Shown here: positions 47,201-53,178 of the stretch, in pieces
How the letters are laid out: each line of letters starts with the position of its first letter
Position numbering within the stretch: position 1 is the first letter of the stretch
DNA from: Pseudoalteromonas sp. SMS1
Lineage (GTDB): Bacteria > Pseudomonadota > Gammaproteobacteria > Enterobacterales > Alteromonadaceae
NCBI RefSeq assembly: GCF_021530565.1
Contig: NZ_JAKGBI010000020.1
Span: 58,963 to 122,962, forward strand
Reading direction: 5' to 3'
DNA: 64,000 nucleotides
Translations under genes and position numbers: made by a program
The notes under the pieces: generated by a model
Told to the model about the DNA's origin: nothing
The model's input: the letters and a program-made list of their open reading frames with translations, nothing else
Databases searched by the model: none

Positions 47201-48223
47201 GCACAGTATGGTTGGCTCTTTTAGCACGTCGCCACCTGCTGCAAACAACGTGGTTTCAGCCATACCATAACAAGGCGCTAGACTCTCACGTCGAAATCCA
47301 CAGTGTTTAAACTTTTGGTAAAAGCGCTCTAGCGTACTTGCTCTGACGGGCTCAGCACCATTTAATGCGGACTGCCAATGAGATAAGTCCAACTCGGAAA
47401 TTTGTTCCTCACTGACCATATCCACACATAAATCATATGCAAAGTTCGGTGCGCTGGAGGTGACACCTTTGAATTCACTCAACAGTTTTAACCAGCGAAA
47501 TGGTTTTTGTAAAAAGTAGGTGGGATTCATCAAGCAAGCCGGGGCACCAATATAGATTGGCTGTAAAATTCCGAAAATAAGTCCCATATCATGAAAATGA
47601 GGCAACCAGCTGACAATCGGCGTGTTTTCATCGTGGCCAAATGCCACTTTCATCATCTCTTCGTTATCTACAATATTGCCATGGCTTACCATCACGCCTT
47701 TGGGCGCCCCTGTTGAGCCGGAGGTATATTGTAAAAACGCCAGTTCATCTAGCAACACGTTACAGATCTGCCAGCACTCAGGTACGTCATTTTGCATAGC
47801 GTCTGTTGCAAATAAAGCCAAATTATTGAGGCTGGGCTCCGCTTCGAATAGCGGTCTTGCGATAGCAGTAATTTTTTCGCTCGTCAGTGCTCCTTTCGCA
47901 CCCGCATCAAAAATGATGCTTCTTAATCGTTCTATATTTTGATTTTTTTTCGGCGGGTAAACAGGTACTGCGACCACGCCCGCATACAAACAGGCAAAGA
48001 ATGCTTCGACAAACTCAAATCCAGAGTTATATAGCAGTAAAGCCCTATCCCCCTTCTCAAAATGGAGACTGAGCTGCGCTGCGATTTGTCGTGCTCGATA
48101 ATCTAATTGCTTGTAAGTTAAAGTCTTACTTGGTTGGTCGTCAGAAAAGTAGTAATGAAAAGCGGTATCGTCGCCACGCGTATTTGCCAATGTAACTAAT
48201 GCAGTCACTAAATCTGTTTTCAT
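38201..48223 (-). CDS. Hybrid PKS/NRPS 1: FAAL-ACP-KS-AT-ACP-aminotransferase-C-A(Gly)-PCP
   Basis: 3340 residues making the beta-aminoacyl-glycyl starter. Order: fatty acyl-AMP ligase 1-585 ('YTSGSTGAPKG', 'LPHFHDMGL', 'SSAPNFAYDLC'), ACP 605-680 (GVDSMKA), KS 720-1140 (DTACSSSL, EAHGTGT, NIGHLE), AT 1240-1560 ('SHSVGEY' in place of GHSxG; 'RAFHS', the malonyl-type motif), ACP 1615-1695 (GVDSL), a 130-residue linker, a class III PLP aminotransferase 1830-2260 (lysine in 'MATYGKIVGGG'), C 2270-2680 (HHIVSDG), A 2720-3220, PCP 3235-3305 (GGNS). There is no KR, DH or ER, so the beta-keto acyl is transaminated directly, as in MycA/ItuA. Unlike those, the AT is built in. The A pocket reads DILQLGMIWK, a Gly code. 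The C-terminus ends in the acidic 'QSMTEMDL'. The ATG has only a weak ribosome site. Confidence 0.96.
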   Translation of the reverse strand: MKTDLVTALVTLANTRGDDTAFHYYFSDDQPSKTLTYKQLDYRARQIAAQLSLHFEKGDRALLLYNSGFEFVEAFFACLYAGVVAVPVYPPKKNQNIERLRSIIFDAGAKGALTSEKITAIARPLFEAEPSLNNLALFATDAMQNDVPECWQICNVLLDELAFLQYTSGSTGAPKGVMVSHGNIVDNEEMMKVAFGHDENTPIVSWLPHFHDMGLIFGILQPIYIGAPACLMNPTYFLQKPFRWLKLLSEFKGVTSSAPNFAYDLCVDMVSEEQISELDLSHWQSALNGAEPVRASTLERFYQKFKHCGFRRESLAPCYGMAETTLFAAGGDVLKEPTILCLDSKAMLQNRADVITPPDKTNFINDGDYYYAVSSGHSWQHHSIAIVCPETKQPCPDGEIGEIWVKGSSVAKGYWQKPELSRDIFEAQIAEVEEGPYLRTGDLGFLQQHTLFVTGRTKDVLIFRGKNYYPQDIELSVSEADEALDGNGGAAFSVTVRDQERLVVVQQVKRTAVRKLDTDKVFANITAAIVAQHGITPYDILLIKPGRVCKTSSGKIQRQENRKQYLEARFEPLASYLQLAEADRLKQGNSIDTSNDIAQRRLLQACQLLQRVIASEVGVEAATLELDASFLSLGVDSMKAVRISGELMELHGIELESTVLYEYPCITQLADYLCQFKEVCEALDKIEAHHTHPVTQSVSRDIVQAPIFTERMLSQECLETHPNDIAVIGMACRYPNAENTHALWQLLESGSDAISLPSDARKALGQELNGERFGGYLEDIEHFDHALFGIAPNEAMHIDPQQRLLLQNSYHAIQSAGYEPTALAGQQVGVYVGISQSDYFSLSQQTQKSHAYLGTGTALSIAANRLSYFYNFTGPSLAIDTACSSSLVALHHAMQAVRSGQIPMAMVSGVNLILSDAVSAACDNAQMLASDGRCKTFSAEANGYVRSEGVGTVLLKPLSQALHDEDVIYGVLKGSAVNQDGRSNGITAPNGRAQQDVIRAALDSAHVSAQQVHYVEAHGTGTELGDPIEVSALQHVYGEKREGEALWVGSVKANIGHLESAAGLAGLIKTMLCFTHHQIPPQRYIDKLNPHIAWDKMSIKVPDKLVSWPRAENGTAVAGLSSFGFGGTNAHVICSSAPSRQQAHSALCQDPPFYVLPLSAKSASSLAQLAKRFGERLAKVDAQEFNTLVYTCAQSTPIKGVQQAFYGACKADLIQHLHALNDPAKLEQLTGNVRHVAASKVVFLFTGQGAQYPDMGKALYASQPVFKAAIDECDALLREHFDEHLFDVLYQDPDGVLINQARWAQLSVFAIEYAMAKLWQSFGIEPDLLISHSVGEYAAACIAEVMSLPACLTLLATRAQLMQQLPENGMMIAARCTAKLAKDIVHPYTTEAAISAYHGEAGVVFSGGDEAMSNITQALEKRQIRYKVLNTARAFHSPLMEPVITQFAQVAQKTCFNAPKYRFVSSQTGRLESAALTKAHYWVEQIVQPVRFESCFETLITQEHFVTLEMGPKPILSALIQENLPRVDAEYLTVLNAVGCDNERLAADVARLFEAGYTLNWSQVYPVLNSLSLPKVPLPLYPFEPTRHWITTARQGPTESLPTTTIASGTEGESQRIDAIRAFVLDTLANELGTPATQIDIHMPLLEMGVDSLMIMRAVRTYEKQFDLEFSVRQFYEELKSVERLVAHVVEHSDYLTSSPTSTEPQHAPSVALDETSVLSASHFSKPELITSICQAQLQAAATITSDIARQGVESVTAQQLSWLSGQTITQDERTVPQRDAPKAEQSSTATQVADQHARAILPGFQQKQLQAVTSSTEIKTHAISLCESYCEKTRGSKQLVAAHRKHLADCRASAGFRLSSKEMLYPVFAKRCEGARIWDVDDNEYIDITMDFGVNLFGHKPEFVNNALRAQLDNGIQLGLASPAACEVAELVAELTGLERVTFCNSGTEAVMTAVRLARNKTKRDRIVQFSGAYHGHYDGTLATHAPDGSGVEPMCSGVQAGAINRNLVLDYGEASALAQIRQYADSIAAVLVEPVQSRHPDLQPFAFLKQLRALTEELGIALIFDEMITGFRAHPGGVQALLGIHADMATYGKIVGGGLPIGVVAGSAAYLDGVDGGDWQYGDNSYPQADTTFFAGTFCKHPLSMVSAAAVLKEIKRQGPQLQAQLTQKTTYLRTTLNHFFDQQSIPIGIESFSSLFRFTFAQNLDVFFYELLNRGVFIWEGRNCFISAAHSDADIEAIISAVKASALTLKEAGYFGGTPAPLKQASSHTMTFPLTEAQQQLLALALRSEAGALAYHLQASIKLSGKVNVDKLSQAVARVVAQYPILSLGVDVDDLTHIERAAPQLEVIHGEALDEDQAVQQLTRWRYTPFDMAHDALCRFAVLRVNEAQYYVSIVAHHIVSDGLSLQLIIDSIATCYNDSEQTRAHLPQYHDYTLALDTYRQSNQFQVDQAYWLGQLANSESLSLPVQHNTVGETHFSVKQLNVPIPADVMTSVVELAKSQSCGLFATLLAGYVIWLHKLSQQHVIAINIPASARQLLAKQFDVTLLDQQLVGYCTNMIPLVIKVLPHSTFAEVIKQVQSQMLNGLDHASYPYSALMHQNLILPTAIFNLDRVHQFPQFDGLQVSPVRNCTLYGQFDLNCNVLNVGEHWQFELEFNSDKFDEAVMHSFGQAWLTLLAGAKANLTVSDRACALLSEDAHRILVSDQVAKLHTAPSSISLLDMFSEQVLTCPNRIAVQDSRVQLSYAQLHQRSNQLAHYLIQQGIDRHSLVAVAMARSCELLVTLLGILKTGAAYLPLDISFPQARVKDILADSQTDIVLCDTQCHEIQTILEKSCPCINVDTESDSILACNHIEVSRSLEPQQRAYVIYTSGSSGRPKGVEICHDALANFLQSMAHMPGMQSADRTLAVTTIAFDIAALELYLPLICGAFVYIADDTTCSDPLAITELLDRAQITVMQATPTLWRMLLKASVSCVRGLKVLTGGEPLESNLADTMLVHGAQVFNMYGPTETTIWSSVEKIMAGNDIGVGEGIDNTALFVMPEQAKDDSLPLPVGVWGELWIGGVGLAKGYLNRPELTQNSFVTHHLDNTPTRLYKTGDRARRLPDGRFQLQGRLDNQVKLHGHRIELAEIEHQIRQLIGSEEVRVLVKTDPTGNACLCAYCIEHGELKVQWSHSAIRQHLLMKLPSYMVPEYISWLETWPLTPNGKLDLKVLRLPQIETNQVDTVRAPETPTETQLHTFFTDLLPVKTLSTDVSFFDCGGNSVLAMQLISRVNQYFSVRCTMVDVFDYPSIQALAKRLIEIGKDSALTPPQVEVVSDIVSGRDISAAFDDQSMTEMDL

Positions 48224-49171
48224 GCCATGCCCGCAACAAGAGTGATTAGATGATCTCTCAGTTAAGCGCTAGGTCAACGTACAAAGTGAAGATTTCTGAA
48301 TTAGGTACTTTATCGCAATCCTAGCTTTAACCACAAAATTGAATAAATATAATCAATTCGAAATTCACAACGAACATACCGAAATGTATACGACCTTGTT
48401 TAGTCACCAAAAGCGGATCTGTTGTTGTAAATTAACATGGCTGATCAACTTAAATTCGTTTTAAATTCAGTTAACCAACTGCGCCAAACCCAACGAAAAG
48501 CCAATAAATAACAAAAGCTTAAAGCAAGGCCGTTAAAAGAAAATGCTACTCACGCAGGCACGACAGCTAGACTACAAATTACAATACCTAGAATACTGAA
48601 TATTCTTTTTTGAAAAAATACTGTGTTTATGATGCTAACACACAAAACAAAAAAATAAATCAAAATTACTTAAAATTAACATTGACTTAATTTTAAGTAC
48701 CGAATCATTTTTATGTTCCATAATTGAACACTACTCAATTCATCTCCGAGGGTAAATTACGCTGGATTACACATATTTATACAAATAGGGACATATGCCT
48801 TCACACAAAATCATTGCTTAAGGTAGGACAATCACCACATTGACCTTGTATGAAGATTTTTTGACGAACTGACTAAAGACATATACTGACCGCTTACAAC
48901 AGGTTAGGGTCATGCATAACCTATTTTCGTCATGCTCCTCCAAACCATATGGAGCAAACCGACAACAGGCTTACGATGCGCTTCAACGATCGTTACACTA
49001 CTTGCTTTGTAAATTCAGCCGCTCACATCTTGTGAATTCAACTATACTTAGCTCGAAGGTGACCAGCCAAGCAGCCTAGACCCTTGTTTTATCATTTGTT
49101 AGCTGGTGTTGTTTTTTAACAGGAGTGTATCCGCACGATGAGCAGTAGTGAGTTAAAGGATTAACGATTGA
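48224..49171. other. 948-bp AT-rich intergenic region between the biosynthetic operon and the GGDEF/EAL gene
   Basis: No credible coding frame was found. It must hold the promoters of the leftward synthetase operon and of the rightward GGDEF/EAL gene. A possible minus-strand promoter is TTGTGG with GATAAA 16 bp apart about 100 bp upstream of the synthetase start, which is weak. Three inverted repeats stand out: 13-bp arms at 48667-48699, AATTGA/TCAATT at 48722-48740, and AGGTTA/TAACCT at 48901-48922. These are candidate operators, and no regulator gene is adjacent. Confidence 0.7.
48667..48699. repeat. 13-bp perfect AT-rich inverted repeat upstream of the biosynthetic operon
   Basis: Arms TACTTAAAATTAA (48667-48679) and TTAATTTTAAGTA (48687-48699) flank a 7-bp spacer CATTGAC. 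It lies about 440 bp upstream of the synthetase start. Its dyad size suits binding of a dimeric regulator. As a terminator it would be weak because it contains almost no GC. Confidence 0.75.
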
Positions 49172-49219
49172 GTGATAGTTGCTATCGCTGATCACCAACT
49201 GAGTGCTGAAGGATTAAGA

Positions 49220-51709
49220 ATGGATAAAGCGCGTTCTATTAACCTCAAGTTATGGCTTACTTTGATTTCCACTTGTTGCGCAGCAATTTTCGCCCTTTCG
49301 TTGATCTTATTCAGCTGGCAAGTCAAGAAGGATTTCTTAATAGAAGACACGCAAAGCGACTTATCACATGCGATTACACATGCCCTAACACGCCTTGAAT
49401 CAACACCCCAAACATCTTCTCTGGCTGAAATCATCGCCAACACACTGCACGCTCAGCAGTTTTCTCAAATTATCGTCACCGACAGGCGACTCAATGTTTT
49501 GTTCAGTACTTCCCCTAATCAAACAGGTGAAAATGCTTTAACACTCTCTCCTCAACTGTCAAATACCCTCGTTGGGCTGACAGCCGAAACACCGATAAAA
49601 CATCAATATGATACACAGCGACAGCTTTTCACCAGCTTTGGAAAAGTTGCATACTCGGATGAATCAGTGAACAACCTTGTTGCCCGGCCTTTTCTCATCA
49701 TGACTCACTATTCTCTGGAAAATAAAGTCAGTAATTTGTATGCACACTATAACCGCAATATCTGGATTGTCATCAGCGCAGTATTGGTAATATCTGTGTT
49801 GGCCATCACAATTAGCTATTACTTTATTCACAAACCTATCTCCGTATTACTTGCGCTCAGTAATCGCTTGGCCGATTTTCAGTTTAACCATGCAACGTCT
49901 ATCGCAGGAAGTGGAGAACTCAAAAAGCTGTCTGACAATTTACACAAAGCCTCTAGCACCCTACAACAAGGCTTTGAGCAAAAAAAACTTGCACAGCAGA
50001 CCGCCTTGGAAAAACAAAGTGTCCTTGAAGGTATCTTTTCAGCCCTGCCCGATATTTTCTTTATCGTAGATAAAGCCGGTAAAATTTTAGAGTGCCACTA
50101 TGGCAGTAACGGCACAATGAATATCCCTGAAACCCCATTTTTAGGTCAGAAGCTGGTGGATGTGCTACCTGCTCATGCAGCTAAACACTTTACTAAGGCG
50201 ATTTCTGCCACCGAACAAAGCGGACAGCTCACGCAAATTGAGTATCGAATCGATAGCGATGATGTTACAAAACACTTTGAAGCACGCCTCAGTGCCATTC
50301 CTGAATCACAAAAACTGGTTGTCGCCGTTCGCGATATTACAGATAAAAAACGTCAAGAAGAGGTTATCTTGCACCATGCCTTTTATGACACCTTAACCCA
50401 GCTACCAAATCGCTTTTTAGCGCTTGATAGACTTCAGCAAATGATCCACGAAGCCAAGCGTAACAATCAACTGATCGCAGTTGGATTTATTGACTTGGAT
50501 GATTTTAAAAAAGTGAATGACTCGATGGGCCATGAAGTGGGTGACAAACTACTCGTGCATTCTGCCAAGATACTGAAAAACGCCCTGCGAAAGCACGACA
50601 CAGTGGCGCGATTAGGGGGAGACGAATTTATTGTGTTGCTCGGCGACATTGCAGATCAACACCACATATCTGCGATTGCAACCAAGCTGGTACACCTATT
50701 TCGGTCCCCTTTTGAAATAGACGACCGCTCGTTTACGATTTCCTTAAGCTTGGGTCTGGCTGTTTTTCCCAGTGATGCAATGACGCCCAATGAGTTGCTA
50801 CGTAAAGCCGATTCAGCCATGTACAGTGCAAAACAACTGGGCCGTAATACTTTCTCCTTTTTTACAGAAAGCATGAGTCAGGATCTCAATCGACGCCTCA
50901 TGCTGGAGGAAAAAATGCGCTTGGCTCTGGCGAATAACCAATTTGAGGTCTACTTTCAACCACAGTATGATCTGCGTAGTCAGTATGTTGTTGGTGCTGA
51001 GGCCTTACTGCGTTGGCATGATGAAGAGTTAGGCTGGATCTCTCCCGGAGAATTTATCCCCTTGGCAGAACAAACGGGCTACATCATTGAATTAGGTCAA
51101 TTTGTGCTGCACACAGCAATCCAGCAAATTAATAGTTTGCAACATGCTTTAAGTACACCTTTTCGTATTGCCGTTAACCTATCCCCCAGACAATTCAAAG
51201 ATCCCAGTTTGGTTAATACCATCAGTCATTTAATCAATGAATTTAAAATTGACACTGAACTGCTGGAATTAGAAATAACTGAGGGGGTTCTACTGAGTGG
51301 CGATGAGCTGGTCAGAGATGCTCTTTTTGAGTTGCATCAACTGGGTATTTTGATTTCGATGGATGACTTTGGGACGGGTTATTCCTCGCTCAACTATTTA
51401 CGGCAATACCCTTTTGACGTTTTAAAAATAGACCAGAGCTTTATTTTCGATATGAATACCAGCGAACAAGTACAGCAGCTCGTCAATGCGATCATCATCA
51501 TGTCGCATAATTTAGGTATAAAAGTAATCGCCGAAGGGATCGAAACACAGCTACAATTAGAAACCTTGGCCTCAATGAATTGTGACTTTGGTCAAGGCTA
51601 CTTTTTGGGTAAACCTATGTCAAAAATTGATTTTGAAGCGTGGTTGGCGCAATATGCTCTCCAACCGTTGAATATTGAGAATAAATCCTTGTCGATACAA
51701 GACTATTAA
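49220..51709 (+). CDS. Membrane-bound PAS-GGDEF-EAL cyclic-di-GMP protein
   Basis: 829 residues from the ATG at 49220 (MDKARSINLKLWLTLI), preceded by GAAGGAT; a GTG at 49172 is possible but less well placed. Membrane helices at about 10-32 and 178-200 bracket a periplasmic sensor region; a HAMP-like segment follows, then PAS (about 270-380), GGDEF (about 390-550) and EAL (about 565-815). The cyclase motif 'RLGGDEF' is intact, with an inhibitory-site RxxD ('RKHD') five residues before it. The phosphodiesterase half has 'EALLRW', 'EITEGVLL' and 'DDFGTGYSSLNYL', so both activities are possible. It is divergent from the biosynthetic operon and shares its 0.95-kb upstream region. Confidence 0.93.
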   Translation: MDKARSINLKLWLTLISTCCAAIFALSLILFSWQVKKDFLIEDTQSDLSHAITHALTRLESTPQTSSLAEIIANTLHAQQFSQIIVTDRRLNVLFSTSPNQTGENALTLSPQLSNTLVGLTAETPIKHQYDTQRQLFTSFGKVAYSDESVNNLVARPFLIMTHYSLENKVSNLYAHYNRNIWIVISAVLVISVLAITISYYFIHKPISVLLALSNRLADFQFNHATSIAGSGELKKLSDNLHKASSTLQQGFEQKKLAQQTALEKQSVLEGIFSALPDIFFIVDKAGKILECHYGSNGTMNIPETPFLGQKLVDVLPAHAAKHFTKAISATEQSGQLTQIEYRIDSDDVTKHFEARLSAIPESQKLVVAVRDITDKKRQEEVILHHAFYDTLTQLPNRFLALDRLQQMIHEAKRNNQLIAVGFIDLDDFKKVNDSMGHEVGDKLLVHSAKILKNALRKHDTVARLGGDEFIVLLGDIADQHHISAIATKLVHLFRSPFEIDDRSFTISLSLGLAVFPSDAMTPNELLRKADSAMYSAKQLGRNTFSFFTESMSQDLNRRLMLEEKMRLALANNQFEVYFQPQYDLRSQYVVGAEALLRWHDEELGWISPGEFIPLAEQTGYIIELGQFVLHTAIQQINSLQHALSTPFRIAVNLSPRQFKDPSLVNTISHLINEFKIDTELLELEITEGVLLSGDELVRDALFELHQLGILISMDDFGTGYSSLNYLRQYPFDVLKIDQSFIFDMNTSEQVQQLVNAIIIMSHNLGIKVIAEGIETQLQLETLASMNCDFGQGYFLGKPMSKIDFEAWLAQYALQPLNIENKSLSIQDY

Positions 51710-51752
51710 AATGAATATGTTAGTATTGGGAAGTAGTGTAAGGATTTAGAAG

Positions 51753-52187
51753 ATGAATATAGAACTACTTGTTAGTAAAGCGAAACAGGTCTGCGATAAC
51801 CGCGGTGCCCGTTTTACGCCGATTAGAGAAAAAGTATTTCGATTGCTCGCGACGAAACAAGGTGGAGTAGGTGCATACGATCTGTTAGAAGAATTAAAAT
51901 TGACAGAAGCCAGTGCAAAACCCGCAACCGTGTATCGTGCGCTAGATTTTTTGGCTGAACTTGGATTCATTCATAAAATTGAGAGCACTAACTCGTTTAT
52001 GCTGTGCCACCATTTTGACCATATTCATCCAGTTCAGTTGTTGATCTGTGATAGCTGTGGACACGTGCAAGAGCTGCATTCTGGTGCGATTTCTCACGAA
52101 TTGAATAACTTATCAGCAGAAAAAGGCTTTAAAGTTAAAGCACAAACAATCGAAGCCCACGGGCTTTGTGAAAAGTGCCAACAGTAG
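51753..52187 (+). CDS. zur: Fur-family zinc uptake regulator Zur
   Basis: 144 residues: N-terminal winged helix ('RFTPIREKVFRLLATKQGGVGAYDLL', 'KPATVYRALDFLAELGFIHKI') and a C-terminal dimerisation domain with His-rich 'CHHFDHIHPVQLLICDSCGHV' and a terminal C-x-x-C ('CEKC'). The two C-x-x-C pairs make the structural zinc site, and the wording 'NSFMLCHH' fits Zur rather than Fur. It represses zinc uptake genes when zinc is sufficient. Confidence 0.88.
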   Translation: MNIELLVSKAKQVCDNRGARFTPIREKVFRLLATKQGGVGAYDLLEELKLTEASAKPATVYRALDFLAELGFIHKIESTNSFMLCHHFDHIHPVQLLICDSCGHVQELHSGAISHELNNLSAEKGFKVKAQTIEAHGLCEKCQQ

Positions 52188-52258
52188 TGCAGCGGCTAAA
52201 AAAGCCACTACACTTAAAACAATGACTGCAACAATGAATAAAACAAGGGAACAATAAT

Positions 52259-52726
52259 ATGAATGTTGAGTTCATCAACCCTTTTTTATCTTCACTAATA
52301 AATGTATTAGCTACTATGGCACAAACTGAGCTAACGCCCGGTAAGCCAAAGATAAAAAAAGATGAAGTCGCCAGAGGAGACGTATCGGGACTAATTGGCA
52401 TGGTTGGCCCGCAAACTAAAGGCTCTTTCTCCATCACTTTTGACGAAAGCTTAGCACTGGCCATTATGGAAAGAATGCTGGGAGAAAAACCGGATGGTAT
52501 TAACGAAGAAGTGACCGACATGGTCGGTGAAATTACGAATATGGTGACTGGTGGCGCCAAAAATCTACTGGGTGAAAAAGGCTATGATTTCGACATGGCA
52601 ACCCCTTTGGTTGTGTCAGGGCCCGGTCATACCATCACACATAAATGTGAAGGAGCGAAAATTATTATGCCATTCACATCTGAAGATGGTAACGCAAACA
52701 TAGAGGTCAGCTTCGACAAACTATGA
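52259..52726 (+). CDS. cheX: CheX-like chemotaxis phosphatase
   Basis: 155 residues of the CheC/CheX/FliY phosphatase family, which dephosphorylates CheY-P or another response regulator. The conserved active-site helix E-x2-N is seen in 'EVTDMVGEITNMVTG', with the Gly-Ala continuation 'GAKNLLGEKGY'. One domain copy, as in CheX, which works as a dimer. No other chemotaxis gene is in the window, so its partner receiver is unknown. Its stop overlaps the next ATG by four bases. Confidence 0.85.
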   Translation: MNVEFINPFLSSLINVLATMAQTELTPGKPKIKKDEVARGDVSGLIGMVGPQTKGSFSITFDESLALAIMERMLGEKPDGINEEVTDMVGEITNMVTGGAKNLLGEKGYDFDMATPLVVSGPGHTITHKCEGAKIIMPFTSEDGNANIEVSFDKL

Positions 52727-53154
52727 GTTGGCACCAAACAGTAATTACGTTGAAGCCTCGTGCTCGGGGCTTTCACCTTATTGACGATGAACTACTTACT
52801 CACCTTCCACAATTAGGCTGTTACAAAGTTGGCCTGTTACATCTGTTCATTCAACACACTTCTGCCAGCCTCACGATCAATGAAAATGCAGATCCGACTG
52901 TAAGAATGGATATGGAAAGCCACTTTAATCACTTTGTGCCGCAAAATCAAAGCTACTATAGACACGATTATGAAGGTGACGATGATATGCCCGCACACAT
53001 CAAATCGAGTACACTGGGATGTGAAGTTACGATCCCGATTTATCAAGGCGCTTTAAAATTAGGCACTTGGCAAGGTATCTATTTGGGTGAGCACAGAGAT
53101 CACGGTGGTCCTCGCAACGTTGTTGCCACACTGCAAGGACAATTACTGGACTAA
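52723..53154 (+). CDS. YjbQ/UPF0047 family protein
   Basis: 143 residues covering the whole family. Conserved motifs are 'HTSASLTINENADPTVRMDME', 'HIKSSTLGCEVTIPI' and the C-terminal 'GTWQGIYLGEHRDHGGPR' with the clustered His, Arg and Glu. Members show thiamin-phosphate synthase side activity in vitro, and the physiological role is unclear. It overlaps the cheX-like gene by ATGA and converges on alr. Confidence 0.93.
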   Translation: MSWHQTVITLKPRARGFHLIDDELLTHLPQLGCYKVGLLHLFIQHTSASLTINENADPTVRMDMESHFNHFVPQNQSYYRHDYEGDDDMPAHIKSSTLGCEVTIPIYQGALKLGTWQGIYLGEHRDHGGPRNVVATLQGQLLD

Positions 53155-53178
53155 TATGCGCTTTATGTGGTGTGAATA

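Noticed and set aside
9770..48223. Siderophore cluster
   Set aside because: A SyrP-like hydroxylase would allow beta-hydroxyaspartate, but there is no TonB receptor, hydroxamate or catechol gene, and the beta-amino fatty acid loading half points to a membrane-active lipopeptide. It is kept only as a minor alternative.
9158..49171. tRNA-bounded genomic island with att sites around the NRPS block
   Set aside because: A tRNA is at the left end, but I found no repeat of its 3' end on the right, no integrase and no transposase.
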